Below are positions 41,852-51,839 of a DNA stretch of 64,000 bases, in pieces. A program made the position numbers and the translations under genes. Below the pieces are notes generated by a model. It did no database searches. It was not told the origin of the DNA and saw nothing but the letters and a program-made list of their open reading frames with translations. The stretch's first letter is position 1. Every line of letters starts with the position of its first letter. Source of the DNA: Pseudomonadota bacterium (GTDB lineage: Bacteria; Pseudomonadota; Alphaproteobacteria; Puniceispirillales; Puniceispirillaceae); contig JAQCEA010000006.1 in NCBI GenBank assembly GCA_027620495.1, positions 1 to 64,000 of the forward strand, read 5' to 3'.

Positions 41852-42764
41852 TGTAGTCTAGATCCCAAATCGAATAACGCGCCGAATCATTCATCCAGTC
41901 TTTGCGATATTTCACATGCGCAAATAGATGTATGCGACGATCCAGCGACATTTCTAATTCTTTGCGGGCCGCGGTGCCAACGCGCCGCATCGTCTGGCCA
42001 CCCTTGCCCAGAATAATGCCGCGATGCCCCTCACGCGCAACATAGATGGATAAATGCACCTCGGCACTGCCATCATCGCGTTCATTCCAATGATCGGTTT
42101 CGACAGTTAACTGGTACGGCAATTCTTGATGCAGGTTCAAAAACAATTTTTCGCGCAAAGTTTCTGCCGCCAACAAGCGTAGCGGCATGTCTGACAAATC
42201 ATCTGGGTCAAAAAGATAGGGGCTGTCCGGCATCTGCGCCGCCAACCATGATTTTAAGTCTCCAATACCATTGCCGGTTTCTGCCGAAACCATAAAAACC
42301 CGTTCAAATTCATATTGTTCTGATAATTCTGCGGCGCGTTCTAAAAGCCGTTCTTGTGGTGCCAGATCAATTTTGTTGAGGACCAAAGAGGCGCGGCGCC
42401 CAGATGCGGCAAGATTGGCCAAAATACTCGCCGTATCATCATCAACAGCGCGGCGTGCGCAATCATGAAGCAACAGCAACACATCACCATCTTCAGCGCC
42501 TTGCCATGCCGCCTGTACCATAGCCCGATCTAGCCGCCGTTTTGGTTTAAAAATACCGGGCGTATCAACAAAAATGATCTGGGTATCATTATGCATGGCA
42601 ATGCCGCGCACACGGCTTCGCGTGGTTTGCACTTTTGGCGTCACAATCGATACTTTTTGGCCCACCATTGCGTTCATCAGCGTTGATTTGCCCGCATTTG
42701 GCGCGCCAATGAGTGCGACAAAACCAGCTTTTGTCATCATAGTATCTGTACGATCATCCACCAT
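41844..42764 (-). CDS. era: GTPase Era
   Basis: VALIGAPNAGKSTLMNAMVGQKVSIVTPKVQTTRSRVRGI, FVDTPGIFKPKRRLDRAM, KH domain GKGGQTMRRVGTAARKELE. Confidence 0.97.
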   Translation of the reverse strand: MVDDRTDTMMTKAGFVALIGAPNAGKSTLMNAMVGQKVSIVTPKVQTTRSRVRGIAMHNDTQIIFVDTPGIFKPKRRLDRAMVQAAWQGAEDGDVLLLLHDCARRAVDDDTASILANLAASGRRASLVLNKIDLAPQERLLERAAELSEQYEFERVFMVSAETGNGIGDLKSWLAAQMPDSPYLFDPDDLSDMPLRLLAAETLREKLFLNLHQELPYQLTVETDHWNERDDGSAEVHLSIYVAREGHRGIILGKGGQTMRRVGTAARKELEMSLDRRIHLFAHVKYRKDWMNDSARYSIWDLDYNA

Positions 42765-43441
42765 TACATTTCGTCTCCGGCCTGCAAGCGCGCAAGTAGC
42801 GCCGCCGCCGCCTTTTGTTCGGCAATCTTGCGATTGCTACCAGTTGCCGATTTGGACCCCGCATTAGCAACGCTGACCTCATAGGTCATTTCTGGGGCGT
42901 GATCCGGGCCAGATTTGGCAAGTTGCCGATAAACAGGCAAGCCAAGCCCCTGCCCCAACGCCCATTCTTGTAGCCGCGATTTGGCGTCTTTTTCGCGGCT
43001 AGCTGGTGTGGTACTGGCGAGCGGCCAATGCGCTTTTAAGAATGCTGCGGCATCTTTCAAACCGGAATCCAAATAAATAGCCGCAAGAAGGCTCTCAATA
43101 ACATCCGCCAACACATTGTCATTTTCGGCAAAACTCATGCCCGGTTGCGCCTGCAAAAAATAAGCAATATTGAGTTTGCGCGCAACCATGGCCAAAGTGG
43201 CTGTTCGTGCCTCGCTATGCAACCGCAATGACAACGCACCTTCATTATCATCTGGGCAATGTTCATAGAAATAATGCGCCAGCAAAAGTCCTAACACCCG
43301 GTCACCCAAAAATTCTAACCGTTCATAGCTTGCTGTCGGCCCGGAAAAACTGGCATGTGTCAGGGATTGTTGCAACAAAGACTGATCGGCAAATTTATAG
43401 CCAAGGCAAGATTCAAGTTCGGCAAGTGGGCGCTTTGTCAT
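42764..43441 (-). CDS. rnc: Ribonuclease III
   Basis: ERLEFLGDRVLGLLLAHYFYEHCPDDNEGALSLRLHSEA...NDNVLADVIESLLAAIYLDSG; dsRBD C-terminus. Confidence 0.97.
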   Translation of the reverse strand: MTKRPLAELESCLGYKFADQSLLQQSLTHASFSGPTASYERLEFLGDRVLGLLLAHYFYEHCPDDNEGALSLRLHSEARTATLAMVARKLNIAYFLQAQPGMSFAENDNVLADVIESLLAAIYLDSGLKDAAAFLKAHWPLASTTPASREKDAKSRLQEWALGQGLGLPVYRQLAKSGPDHAPEMTYEVSVANAGSKSATGSNRKIAEQKAAAALLARLQAGDEM

Positions 43442-44175
43442 TACATAATGCCATCACCAAGTCGGCCATACCGGATCGCAAAGGGCCATTTCCAAACTTC
43501 CCACAAATGGGCACTGCTATTATGGCTGAAAAACAGGCGTTCAGCCCGGCCAATCAGGTTTTCTGCTGGTACCAAGCCAACAGATGTTGTCCGACTATCA
43601 CGTGAATTATCACGGTTATCGCCCATCATGAAATAATGCCCCTCAGGCACCAAAAACACGTTTGTGTTATCAAGCAAATCATCATCAGATCGTTCCTGAA
43701 TCAGATAGGATTTACCGTTCGGTAAGGTTTCTTGATACACCGCAAACCTGATCACATTATACCCATCGCTGGCAGTGGCAAACCCCTTGCGGTCGCGGTT
43801 AACGGCCACATCATTAATGTGCAAGACGCCATTTACGACCTGAACCCGGTCCCCCGGTAATCCGACAATACGCTTGATAAAGGCAACTGATTCATTTTGT
43901 GGTTGGCGAAATACAGCAACATCACCGCGTTCTGGCGGCGTTTCAAAAATGCGCCCATCAAATGGGGCCATGCCAAATGGGAATGAATAGCGCGAATAGC
44001 CATATGAATATTTGGAAACAAACAAATAGTCACCAACCAACAAGGTCGGGATCATCGACCCAGAGGGAATATTAAAAGGTTCAAAAAGCAATGAACGAAA
44101 CCCAAGCGCCAATGCCCCGGCAATGACAATCGTTTTGATAAATTCAAATTTACCTTCGGGCTTGCGTTTTGACAT
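43441..44175 (-). CDS. lepB: Signal peptidase I
   Basis: FEPFNIPSGSMIPTLLVGDYLFVSKYSYGYSRYSFPFG (Ser), VAFIKRIVGLPGDRVQV (Lys), YFMMGDNRDNSRDSR. Confidence 0.97.
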   Translation of the reverse strand: MSKRKPEGKFEFIKTIVIAGALALGFRSLLFEPFNIPSGSMIPTLLVGDYLFVSKYSYGYSRYSFPFGMAPFDGRIFETPPERGDVAVFRQPQNESVAFIKRIVGLPGDRVQVVNGVLHINDVAVNRDRKGFATASDGYNVIRFAVYQETLPNGKSYLIQERSDDDLLDNTNVFLVPEGHYFMMGDNRDNSRDSRTTSVGLVPAENLIGRAERLFFSHNSSAHLWEVWKWPFAIRYGRLGDGIM

Positions 44176-44177
44176 AT

Positions 44178-44588
44178 TCAGCTATCCAGTTTGAGTGGCA
44201 CCGCGTTGATAATTACAAACGCCAGCGCATAAGGTGGCTCGTCGCTCAGCGAAATTGATATGTAGGCCTTATACCCATCCGGGGTCAGCGCCTCAAGTGC
44301 CGTTTTACATGGCCCGGTCAAAGTCATCATTGGCGCCCCGTTCGGCAGGTTTAGGGTTTCTGCCTGTTGCCATCCAAGCCCAGACACCCCGGCCCCAGAC
44401 AATGCTTTATAAACGGCTTCTTTGGCAGCAAATCTTTTCGCAAAATAGACTTGTGGTTGGCCGGTGGCGGTGGCGGCGGCGCGCTCTGCTTTGGTGAAAA
44501 TCCGGCCTGTGAATTTGTCCGCGAACCGTTCAATTGATTTGCCGATCCGGCGCGCATCAACAATGTCGGTACCCACACCCAAAATCAT
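44178..44588 (-). CDS. acpS: Holo-[acyl-carrier-protein] synthase
   Basis: ILGVGTDIVDARRIGKSIERF...RIFTKAERA...YFAKRFAAKEAVYKALSGAG. Confidence 0.97.
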   Translation of the reverse strand: MILGVGTDIVDARRIGKSIERFADKFTGRIFTKAERAAATATGQPQVYFAKRFAAKEAVYKALSGAGVSGLGWQQAETLNLPNGAPMMTLTGPCKTALEALTPDGYKAYISISLSDEPPYALAFVIINAVPLKLDS

Positions 44589-44591
44589 CTA

Positions 44592-45362
44592 TCAATTGAT
44601 CCCAGCTGGGTTGGGGCGTGCCGCATCGATTAACTGGCGCATTTTTTCAATGGCCGCCGGCAAACCGCGAAAAATACTCTCGCCAATTAAAAAATGTCCG
44701 ATATTTAATTCTTCAATGGTGGGGATTGCGGCAATCGGCGACACGGTATCATAATCAAGCCCATGCCCGGCGTGGCATTCAATGCCAACGCTGGCGGCGT
44801 GCTGTGCGGCTGTTTGCAGGCGAAGAAGTTCACCATCCCGGCCCATGCTATCATGACAGTAACGCCCAGTATGTAATTCAACAATATCTGCGCCAATAGC
44901 AACAGCCGCATCAATATCGGCCTGATTAGCCTCGATAAATAGTGATAATTTAATACCAGCTTCTTTCAGCGGCGCCAATTGATCGGCAAGCCTTGTTTCT
45001 TGACCAATCACCGCCAAACCGCCTTCGGTGGTAATTTCTTGCCGCTTTTCCGGAACAATACAAGCGGCATTCGGCCTGATTTTCAGGGCCATAGCAATCA
45101 TTTCTGATGTTGCAGCCAGTTCAAAATTTAACGGCACCGATATGCCAGCTTTGATGGCGATCATATCATCATCGCGTATATGGCGCCGGTCCTCACGAAG
45201 ATGGGCGGTGATGCCATCAGCACCGGCGGCTTCGGCCTGAAGCGCCGCGGCAAGCGGGCTAGGATGCTTGCCGCCACGCGCATTTCTGATTGTGGCGACA
45301 TGATCTATATTTACGCCAAGCCGCACTCTATGAGGGGCAGTTCCTGTAAACAGTTTTGTCAT
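44592..45362 (-). CDS. pdxJ: Pyridoxine 5'-phosphate synthase
   Basis: RLGVNIDHVATIRNARGGKHPSPLAAALQAEAAGADGITAHLREDRRHI...VELHTGRYC...CHAGHGLDYDTV...LNIGHFLIGESIF. Confidence 0.97.
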   Translation of the reverse strand: MTKLFTGTAPHRVRLGVNIDHVATIRNARGGKHPSPLAAALQAEAAGADGITAHLREDRRHIRDDDMIAIKAGISVPLNFELAATSEMIAMALKIRPNAACIVPEKRQEITTEGGLAVIGQETRLADQLAPLKEAGIKLSLFIEANQADIDAAVAIGADIVELHTGRYCHDSMGRDGELLRLQTAAQHAASVGIECHAGHGLDYDTVSPIAAIPTIEELNIGHFLIGESIFRGLPAAIEKMRQLIDAARPNPAGIN

Positions 45363-45391
45363 TCCGGCGCGTTTCGTTTGTTCCAAGGCCA

Positions 45392-46018
45392 TTATTGGCC
45401 GGTTTTTTTCCGACTTTTTACCAATTTAGATGCATTTGCCAGCCGTTTCGCGCGATGCGCCCGCCACCATTCGAACGAATAGTAACACAACACAAACGCA
45501 ACAACCCAAGACAAGATCGCCAGCACCGTACCACCGATTGTCATTGGAAGAAATACCTGCTCAAAAGGTCCCGCCACCTGTTGCCAATCGACACCACCTG
45601 AAAAGGTAAAGAAATGCATAAAAACGGTCATGACCTCGGCAAGTTGCTGAAGATTAAGCGCCACAAATTGATCGCCATGGCCGCTTTGTTGCAACAGCCA
45701 TAATCCCAACCGGTAATCCGACACCCAGATGAATAAAAATGTCCATGGATTACCAAAAAAGGTACCAATCGCCGATGCCAACACATTGCCCCGCAACAAC
45801 AGCGCAAGCAAAGCCGCGATCAAAAAATGCAACCCAATGAATGGCAGGAACGATGCGGCCACCCCACTGGCAACGCCAATGGCAATCGAACCTGATGTGC
45901 CGGGCAATCTCACCACCCGTTGAAACAAATAGGCAAATAATCGCCGAAACCCGCGTTCTGGCCAAATAACAGAGCGGATTTGACGTAGTCTTGTCAGAGG
46001 GGTGCGGCGTCGAAACAT
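45392..46018 (-). CDS. DUF2062 domain membrane protein
   Basis: SIAIGVASGVAASFLPFIGLHFLIAALLALLLRGNVLASAIGTFFGNPWTF, typical of DUF2062. Confidence 0.9.
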   Translation of the reverse strand: MFRRRTPLTRLRQIRSVIWPERGFRRLFAYLFQRVVRLPGTSGSIAIGVASGVAASFLPFIGLHFLIAALLALLLRGNVLASAIGTFFGNPWTFLFIWVSDYRLGLWLLQQSGHGDQFVALNLQQLAEVMTVFMHFFTFSGGVDWQQVAGPFEQVFLPMTIGGTVLAILSWVVAFVLCYYSFEWWRAHRAKRLANASKLVKSRKKTGQ

Positions 46019-46105
46019 AACAATGCCTTGAGTAAAATTCAGTCTTTCAGGTCTTGTATAAAAGGGATGTTTTGGTACGAGATTAAGAGGTTGGCATATC
46101 CATTA

Positions 46106-48250
46106 TTACGAGCTTTGCGCCCGGTCAACGCGCTCGACAAAATTATTCGCCTGCAGCACCGCCATGATGGTGTGCATATGCTCAACATCTTTGACTTCTA
46201 AATCAAGCTCAAAACTAAAAAAGTCAGCATTCCGGTCGGTCAGGTGAATATTTGAAATATTACCGCCTTGCTGGCCGATAATGGTGGCCACTGCCGCCAG
46301 GCTCCCCGGCTCGTTTGACAGCACGGTATTCAACCGTGCTAGCACCCGCCGTGGCCCTTCATGTTCCCACGCCACATCCATCCATAATTCCGGTGCATCA
46401 CTAAAATTTGACAGATTGCCGCAATCTTTACGATGAACGGTAACGCCTTTACCTGTGGTAAAAATGCCAACAATTGGCTCGCCGGGAAGCGGGTGACAGC
46501 ACCGCGCAATATTAATGGCAATACCGGAATATCCACCTTTGATCCGCAGCATGGGGACACCGGCATCCCCCCCACGCCCATTGCGGACATTGCCGGTTTT
46601 GGCAAGTTTTCGGCTGGAGGCTAGGTCTGGATGCAGTTTTTCCAGCACCAGTTCAGGTTCAATTCGCCCCTCACCAATATGCGCGTATAAATCATCCAGC
46701 TTGTGAAAATTGAAAACCGAAATAATTTTTTCGACCGATCGGCTGCGAAATGGTTTGCCATATTCACGAAACACTTTTTGCAAAATGGTTTTACCAATCA
46801 AACTAAATTCGACCATACGTTCGGCCCGCACCGATCGTCTGATGCCTGATCGCGCCCGCCCAGTTTTTACAAAACTTTCCCATTCCGGACGTGGCCTTGC
46901 GTTGGTGGCGGTGATAATTTCAATTTGATCACCATTTTCCAACTCGGTCGCCAATTGGCGGTTTTTACCGTTAATTCTGACACCGCAACATTTTTCACCA
47001 ACCTTGGAATGGACGGCATAGGCAAAATCAACAGCCGTTGCCCCTTTTGGCAGGGCAATCAAATCACCACGCGGCGTAAAGCAAAACACCTGATCATGAT
47101 ATAAATCCATCTTGGTGTTTTCTAAAAATTCATCGGCACCAGCTTCTTCATCCAAAATACCAACTAGTTCTTGTATCCACTTGACTTTAGTTATTCTTTT
47201 TGATGATTCAGGGTTTTTATAATCCCAATGTGCCGCTACCCCGTTTTCAGCGATTTCATGCATTTCTGGGGTGCGGAGCTGGATTTCAATTTTATGATTT
47301 TCCGGCCCAATAACACCCGTATGCAATGATTGATAGCCATTGCGTTTTGGGGTTGAAATATAATCTTTAAACCGCCCCATCACTGTTGGGTAGTGCGCAT
47401 GGATGCTCCCAAGGGCGCGATAACAATCATCTTTTGTTGGTACAAGCACACGAAACGCCATGATATCGGAAAGCTGGTCCATGGTGACTTTTTTGCGCTG
47501 CATTTTGCGCCAGATTGAATAGGCGGTTTTTAGCCGTCCATTCACACTGCATTCAATGCCAGCTTGCTCAACAACATCCTGTAATTCGACACTGATCATC
47601 GGGATCACAATTTCTGATTGCTGTACCAAAAATTCCAGCCGGTTACTGATGGTTTGGTTCATTTCGCTATGCAGAACGGCGAATGCGTCATTTTCAAGAT
47701 CATGCTGCAGATGCGTCACCCCGATACGTTCGGCAAGAGGCGCATATATTTCCAACGTTTCCCGGGCAATGCGCTGGCGTTTTTCATCTTTTGGAATGAA
47801 ACTGATGGTGCGCATATTATGCGTACGATCCGCCAGCTTTACCAACAAAACGCGGACATCCTCGCTCATCGCCAACAACAATTTGCGAAAATTTTCAGCC
47901 TGCATGCTATTTGGACTTGGCTGCATGCCAATACGACTTAATTTTGTAACGCCATCAACAAGTTGCGCTACACTGGCACCAAACTGACTTTGCAGCGTTT
48001 CCAGCGTTACATCACAATCCTCAACCGTGTCATGTAACAGGGCTGTAATCACCGTATCGAGATCAAGCCGCATATCTGCCAAAATATTGGCCACAGCAAT
48101 CGGATGCAAAAAATAAGGCTCGCCCGAGGCGCGCATCTGACCATCATGCGCTTGCCTGCCAAAATCAAAGGCACGGCATAACTTATCGCCATCAACCGCC
48201 GTATTATAGGCCTTTATTTTATGGTAAAGATCGTCCGCTGCTTCAATCAT
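46106..48250 (-). CDS. spoT: Bifunctional (p)ppGpp synthetase/hydrolase (RelA/SpoT family)
   Basis: HD hydrolase motif ALLHDTVEDCDVTLE; synthetase FKDYISTPKRNGYQSLHTGV; TGS domain FTPRGDLIALPKGATAVDFAYAVHS; C-terminal ACT. Confidence 0.95.
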   Translation of the reverse strand: MIEAADDLYHKIKAYNTAVDGDKLCRAFDFGRQAHDGQMRASGEPYFLHPIAVANILADMRLDLDTVITALLHDTVEDCDVTLETLQSQFGASVAQLVDGVTKLSRIGMQPSPNSMQAENFRKLLLAMSEDVRVLLVKLADRTHNMRTISFIPKDEKRQRIARETLEIYAPLAERIGVTHLQHDLENDAFAVLHSEMNQTISNRLEFLVQQSEIVIPMISVELQDVVEQAGIECSVNGRLKTAYSIWRKMQRKKVTMDQLSDIMAFRVLVPTKDDCYRALGSIHAHYPTVMGRFKDYISTPKRNGYQSLHTGVIGPENHKIEIQLRTPEMHEIAENGVAAHWDYKNPESSKRITKVKWIQELVGILDEEAGADEFLENTKMDLYHDQVFCFTPRGDLIALPKGATAVDFAYAVHSKVGEKCCGVRINGKNRQLATELENGDQIEIITATNARPRPEWESFVKTGRARSGIRRSVRAERMVEFSLIGKTILQKVFREYGKPFRSRSVEKIISVFNFHKLDDLYAHIGEGRIEPELVLEKLHPDLASSRKLAKTGNVRNGRGGDAGVPMLRIKGGYSGIAINIARCCHPLPGEPIVGIFTTGKGVTVHRKDCGNLSNFSDAPELWMDVAWEHEGPRRVLARLNTVLSNEPGSLAAVATIIGQQGGNISNIHLTDRNADFFSFELDLEVKDVEHMHTIMAVLQANNFVERVDRAQSS

Positions 48251-48323
48251 CGTCGTGCCAAGCTGATCATCAAGGTGCCAGCCAGCAGATATAACGATGG
48301 GTGATAACGTGCTGGCGGATTAT

Positions 48324-48740
48324 TTAATCCTCGTTCTGAATTTCAGAAAGGTCAACATCTTCAAAGCCTGAAGGTTCTTGCATTTCATCTGCCGTGGTGA
48401 TCTGCATACCGCTATCTTGGGCTTCGTCTGTGTTGTAATCGCCAACCATTTCCGACAAGTCAACTTCAGCAGCAAGCGCGGCATCGTCGCGGGTTTCTTG
48501 TTCTTCACGGATCGAAATGCGTTGCAGTTTTTTGATCAGCCCATCATTCAACACATCAAGATCGATGGTTTCAGCCGCGATTTCACGCAATGCAATCACC
48601 GGGTTTTTGTCGTTATCACGGTCAATGGTTGGCAAATCGCCTTTCAAAATGCCACGCGCACGCTGTCCAGCCGCCAATACCAAATCAAATCGGTTTGGGA
48701 TTTTCTCGATGCAATCTTCAACCGTTACGCGCGCCATCAC
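48324..48740 (-). CDS. rpoZ: DNA-directed RNA polymerase subunit omega
   Basis: [34 protein letters not shown]...[16 protein letters not shown]; adjacent to spoT. Confidence 0.95.
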   Translation of the reverse strand: MMARVTVEDCIEKIPNRFDLVLAAGQRARGILKGDLPTIDRDNDKNPVIALREIAAETIDLDVLNDGLIKKLQRISIREEQETRDDAALAAEVDLSEMVGDYNTDEAQDSGMQITTADEMQEPSGFEDVDLSEIQNED

Positions 48741-48947
48741 ATTCTCCTTAAAATAATGTTTTCAATGGGTTAAGCCTTTTGGCTGTATCCATATTTGAAA
48801 GGCATTCTGCTTTGCGCCAGCTGTTATGTTTCAGTCGGCACGAACCATATGTTAGATTTTTTCGAAATCCAGCGGCGTGTTTACGCTAATTTACCAAATG
48901 GGGCAAGCCTAAACCGCCTGAATCAAAAGCATAAAGCAATAGGCTCA

Positions 48948-49463
48948 TCAGTTTTGGGCAGGCCGTATCAACTGGTCGGCTGGCAGGCGATCAATCAGCG
49001 CATGTAGAGACTGTCCGGTTTGTGGATGTGTCCAATCAGCAACAAGATCGCGCAATGGCACCAGAACAAAGGCGCGTTCATGCATGCGGGGATGCGGCAC
49101 CGTCAGGGCCGTCTGGTGATGAATTTCCCCACCAAAATCCAGCAAATCCAGATCAAGAACACGTGCCGCATTGCGCACTGACCGCACCCGCCCGAAATGC
49201 GCTTCAACTTGATGCAACACGGCCAGCGTTTCGGCGGCGTCAAAGCTGGTGGTGGCTTCGGCCACGGCGTTCAAATACCATGGCTGATCGGATGGCGGGA
49301 CCGGTGCGCTTTCATACCAGCGGGACATTCTGATGACATCAACGCCAAGATCACCAAGCATTACCATTGCCGCTTCGCACCCTGCTTGCGGCGTAGCAAA
49401 CCCGTCTGGGGTCAAATTGGCGCCCAATCCAATGAACAGACGTGTTGTTGCTGTCACAGCCAA
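48948..49463 (-). CDS. folK: 2-amino-4-hydroxy-6-hydroxymethyldihydropteridine pyrophosphokinase
   Basis: LFIGLGANL...YESAPVPPSDQPWYLNAVAEATT...RDLDLLDFGG-like ARVLDLDLLDFGGEIHHQTALTVPHPRMHERAFVLVPLRDL. Confidence 0.95.
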   Translation of the reverse strand: MAVTATTRLFIGLGANLTPDGFATPQAGCEAAMVMLGDLGVDVIRMSRWYESAPVPPSDQPWYLNAVAEATTSFDAAETLAVLHQVEAHFGRVRSVRNAARVLDLDLLDFGGEIHHQTALTVPHPRMHERAFVLVPLRDLVADWTHPQTGQSLHALIDRLPADQLIRPAQN

Positions 49464-49605
49464 ACCATCCTTTATTAACGCCCAAAAAATACCGCCTGTA
49501 TCGGCAATTAGAGATCAGTCCCCGTTATAAAAGGCTGGGATTTCACTACAACACCCCCTATGGTGAAGGCTATAGATTAATTTATTTATTTATTTGGAAC
49601 TTATC

Positions 49606-50154
49606 ATGTCGAAAGAAAAAACCGCCCTTTTCATTGATGGATCAAATTTTTATGCCGCCGCTCGTGCGCTCAATATGGATATTGATTATGCCAAACTACA
49701 TAGTTTTTTTAGCGCTGACGTTAATTTGATCCGGGCCTATTATTACACCGCACTTCCCGAAGATCAGGAATTTTCATCGCTTCGCCCCCTCATTGACTGG
49801 CTGGACTATAACGGCTTTGCGGTTGTCAGCAAATTGACCCGCGAATTTACCGATCCAGAAACAGGCAAGCGGCGCATTAAGGGCAATATGGATATGGAAC
49901 TGGCCCTCGATATGCTGAAACTCGCCCCGCATATCGACCACGCCATCTTATTTTCAGGCGATGGCGATTTTTGTCGATTGCTGGAAGATGTGCAAGGCAT
50001 GGGCGTGCGGGTATCTATTGTCTCAACAACAAAATCATCCCCGCCAATGGTGGCTGACTCGTTACGGCGCATGGCGGATATATTTATTGAGATGGACACC
50101 ATCCGCGATCATATCGGGCGCCCACCAAAACCATTCGAGGGCGACAGCGCTTAA
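49606..50154 (+). CDS. NYN domain (LabA/DUF88-like) PIN-fold protein
   Basis: TALFIDGSNFYAAARAL...KGNMDMELALDMLKLAPHIDHAILFSGDGDFCRLLEDVQGMGVRVSIVS; acidic residue pattern of NYN nucleases. Confidence 0.9.
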   Translation: MSKEKTALFIDGSNFYAAARALNMDIDYAKLHSFFSADVNLIRAYYYTALPEDQEFSSLRPLIDWLDYNGFAVVSKLTREFTDPETGKRRIKGNMDMELALDMLKLAPHIDHAILFSGDGDFCRLLEDVQGMGVRVSIVSTTKSSPPMVADSLRRMADIFIEMDTIRDHIGRPPKPFEGDSA

Positions 50155-50197
50155 CTAGCTGATAGTCCGCGAAAAAATTTTAGGGGTTTGAAGCGGC

Positions 50198-50668
50198 CTA
50201 AAGTGTCCGGTTCCGCAACAGTCTGGCTTTATCACGTCCCCAATCGCGTTCTTTCGCGGCCTGCCGCTTGTCTTGCTTTTTGCGTCCTTTGGCAAGGCCG
50301 ATTTGAATTTTGGCAATGCCGCGATCATTAAAATATAGCGCAAGCGGCACCAACGTCATTCCTTCACGCCGGATTAAGCCCAATAAGCGGTTACGCTCTC
50401 GCACTTTGACAAGCAATTCCCGCGGGCGTCGTGGTTCATGATTGGCCCGCGCCGCTTCATAAATTGGCAAGTTGGCATTAAATAACATCAGCCTGCCATT
50501 ATCTTCACCGGCATAAGATTCGGCAATGCTGGCGCGCCCGGTACGTAATGATTTCACCTCACTGCCCATCAGCACAAGGCCGGCTTCGACCCGGTCTTCT
50601 ATTTCATATTCATGCCGGGCCTTGCGGTTTTCCGCGACACGGCCGGTGGTGATATAGCCTTTGGCCAT
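50198..50668 (-). CDS. smpB: SsrA-binding protein
   Basis: [41 protein letters not shown]...LARGRKKxDKR-type [28 protein letters not shown]. Confidence 0.97.
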   Translation of the reverse strand: MAKGYITTGRVAENRKARHEYEIEDRVEAGLVLMGSEVKSLRTGRASIAESYAGEDNGRLMLFNANLPIYEAARANHEPRRPRELLVKVRERNRLLGLIRREGMTLVPLALYFNDRGIAKIQIGLAKGRKKQDKRQAAKERDWGRDKARLLRNRTL

Positions 50669-50710
50669 GATCTATCCCAATCTTTTGCTTACCGCCAAAG
50701 CTGGCACAAA

Positions 50711-51610
50711 TTACAGCAAACCCGCACTGACCAGCGCGTCTTTTACCTGTGATTTACTGCTATCAGTGATCTCACATAAGGGCAATCTTGTCTCAGCCGC
50801 GCAAATGCCAAGCAATGATGCGGCATATTTCACCGGGCCCGGGCTTGCCTCACAGAACATGGCTTCATGAACTGGCGATAATCTTTTATGAATGGCTTGC
50901 GCGGTTGTAATGTCGCCAGCCCACCATGCGGCATGCATATCGCTCAGTAATTTTGGCGCGATGTTCGCGGTCACTGAAATACAGCCATGTCCACCCGCGG
51001 CAAGATATGGCAACGCCGTGGCATCTTCGCCTGACAATTGTGTAAAGGCATTGCCAAGCATATTTTGTAAAATCGTGGGCCGTGCCAAATCAGCCGTGGC
51101 ATCTTTTATGCCCGAAATATTGGCATAATCAGACGCCAGCTTTGCCAATGTATTATCATTCACCCGCACAATTGACCGGCCCGGAATATCATACACAATC
51201 ACCGGCACTTCGACTGCTTCAGCCACAGCCGCAAAATGCGCATATAATCCAGCTTGTGTTGGCTTGTTATAATACGGGCTGACAATCAAAACTGCGCTGG
51301 CACCAGCCGCCGCCGCATAACGTGCAAGCCGTACCGCTTCGGCGGTGCTGTTGGACCCAGCACCGGCAATGACCGGCACCCGTCCAGCCGCCTGTTTGAT
51401 ACAAAGCTCAACGACAAGATCATGCTCTTCATGCGACAAGGTTGGTGACTCGCCGGTTGTCCCCACCGGCACTAACGCGGCCGTGCCATTGTCGATCTGA
51501 AAATCAACAAGTTTGCAGAAATTATCTACGTCCAAAGCGCCGTTTTTAAATGGTGTGACAAGGGCGGTACAAGACCCAGCAAAAGGCGGCAGTGGCAGGC
51601 CATATGACAT
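50711..51610 (-). CDS. dapA: 4-hydroxy-tetrahydrodipicolinate synthase
   Basis: GSCTALVTPFKNGALD...VPVGTTGESPTLSHEEH...VIVYDIPGRSIV...GIKDATADLAR. Confidence 0.95.
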   Translation of the reverse strand: MSYGLPLPPFAGSCTALVTPFKNGALDVDNFCKLVDFQIDNGTAALVPVGTTGESPTLSHEEHDLVVELCIKQAAGRVPVIAGAGSNSTAEAVRLARYAAAAGASAVLIVSPYYNKPTQAGLYAHFAAVAEAVEVPVIVYDIPGRSIVRVNDNTLAKLASDYANISGIKDATADLARPTILQNMLGNAFTQLSGEDATALPYLAAGGHGCISVTANIAPKLLSDMHAAWWAGDITTAQAIHKRLSPVHEAMFCEASPGPVKYAASLLGICAAETRLPLCEITDSSKSQVKDALVSAGLL

Positions 51611-51839
51611 GATGTTCTCCTAATCCGCGAATCGCGGTAATCAATATGCGCCCAAAATAGGCAAGCCAACGCATAAATACAAGAAGGTAAATCGCGGTTT
51701 TCCCCGCGACATTATACTGTAACGGGCGGCTTTGCAGCGCCGATGCCGCCATTTTGATGATTGTGATATTGCCGATTATAAATCTGCTGATAAGCTTTGC
51801 GTCTTAATTAAAATGTCTCGCCACGGGAGCCTGACCACC

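Noticed and set aside
48741-48947. Intergenic region between rpoZ and folK as an RNA gene
   Set aside because: No convincing SRP, tmRNA or other structured RNA signature by eye; an Infernal/Rfam scan would be needed.
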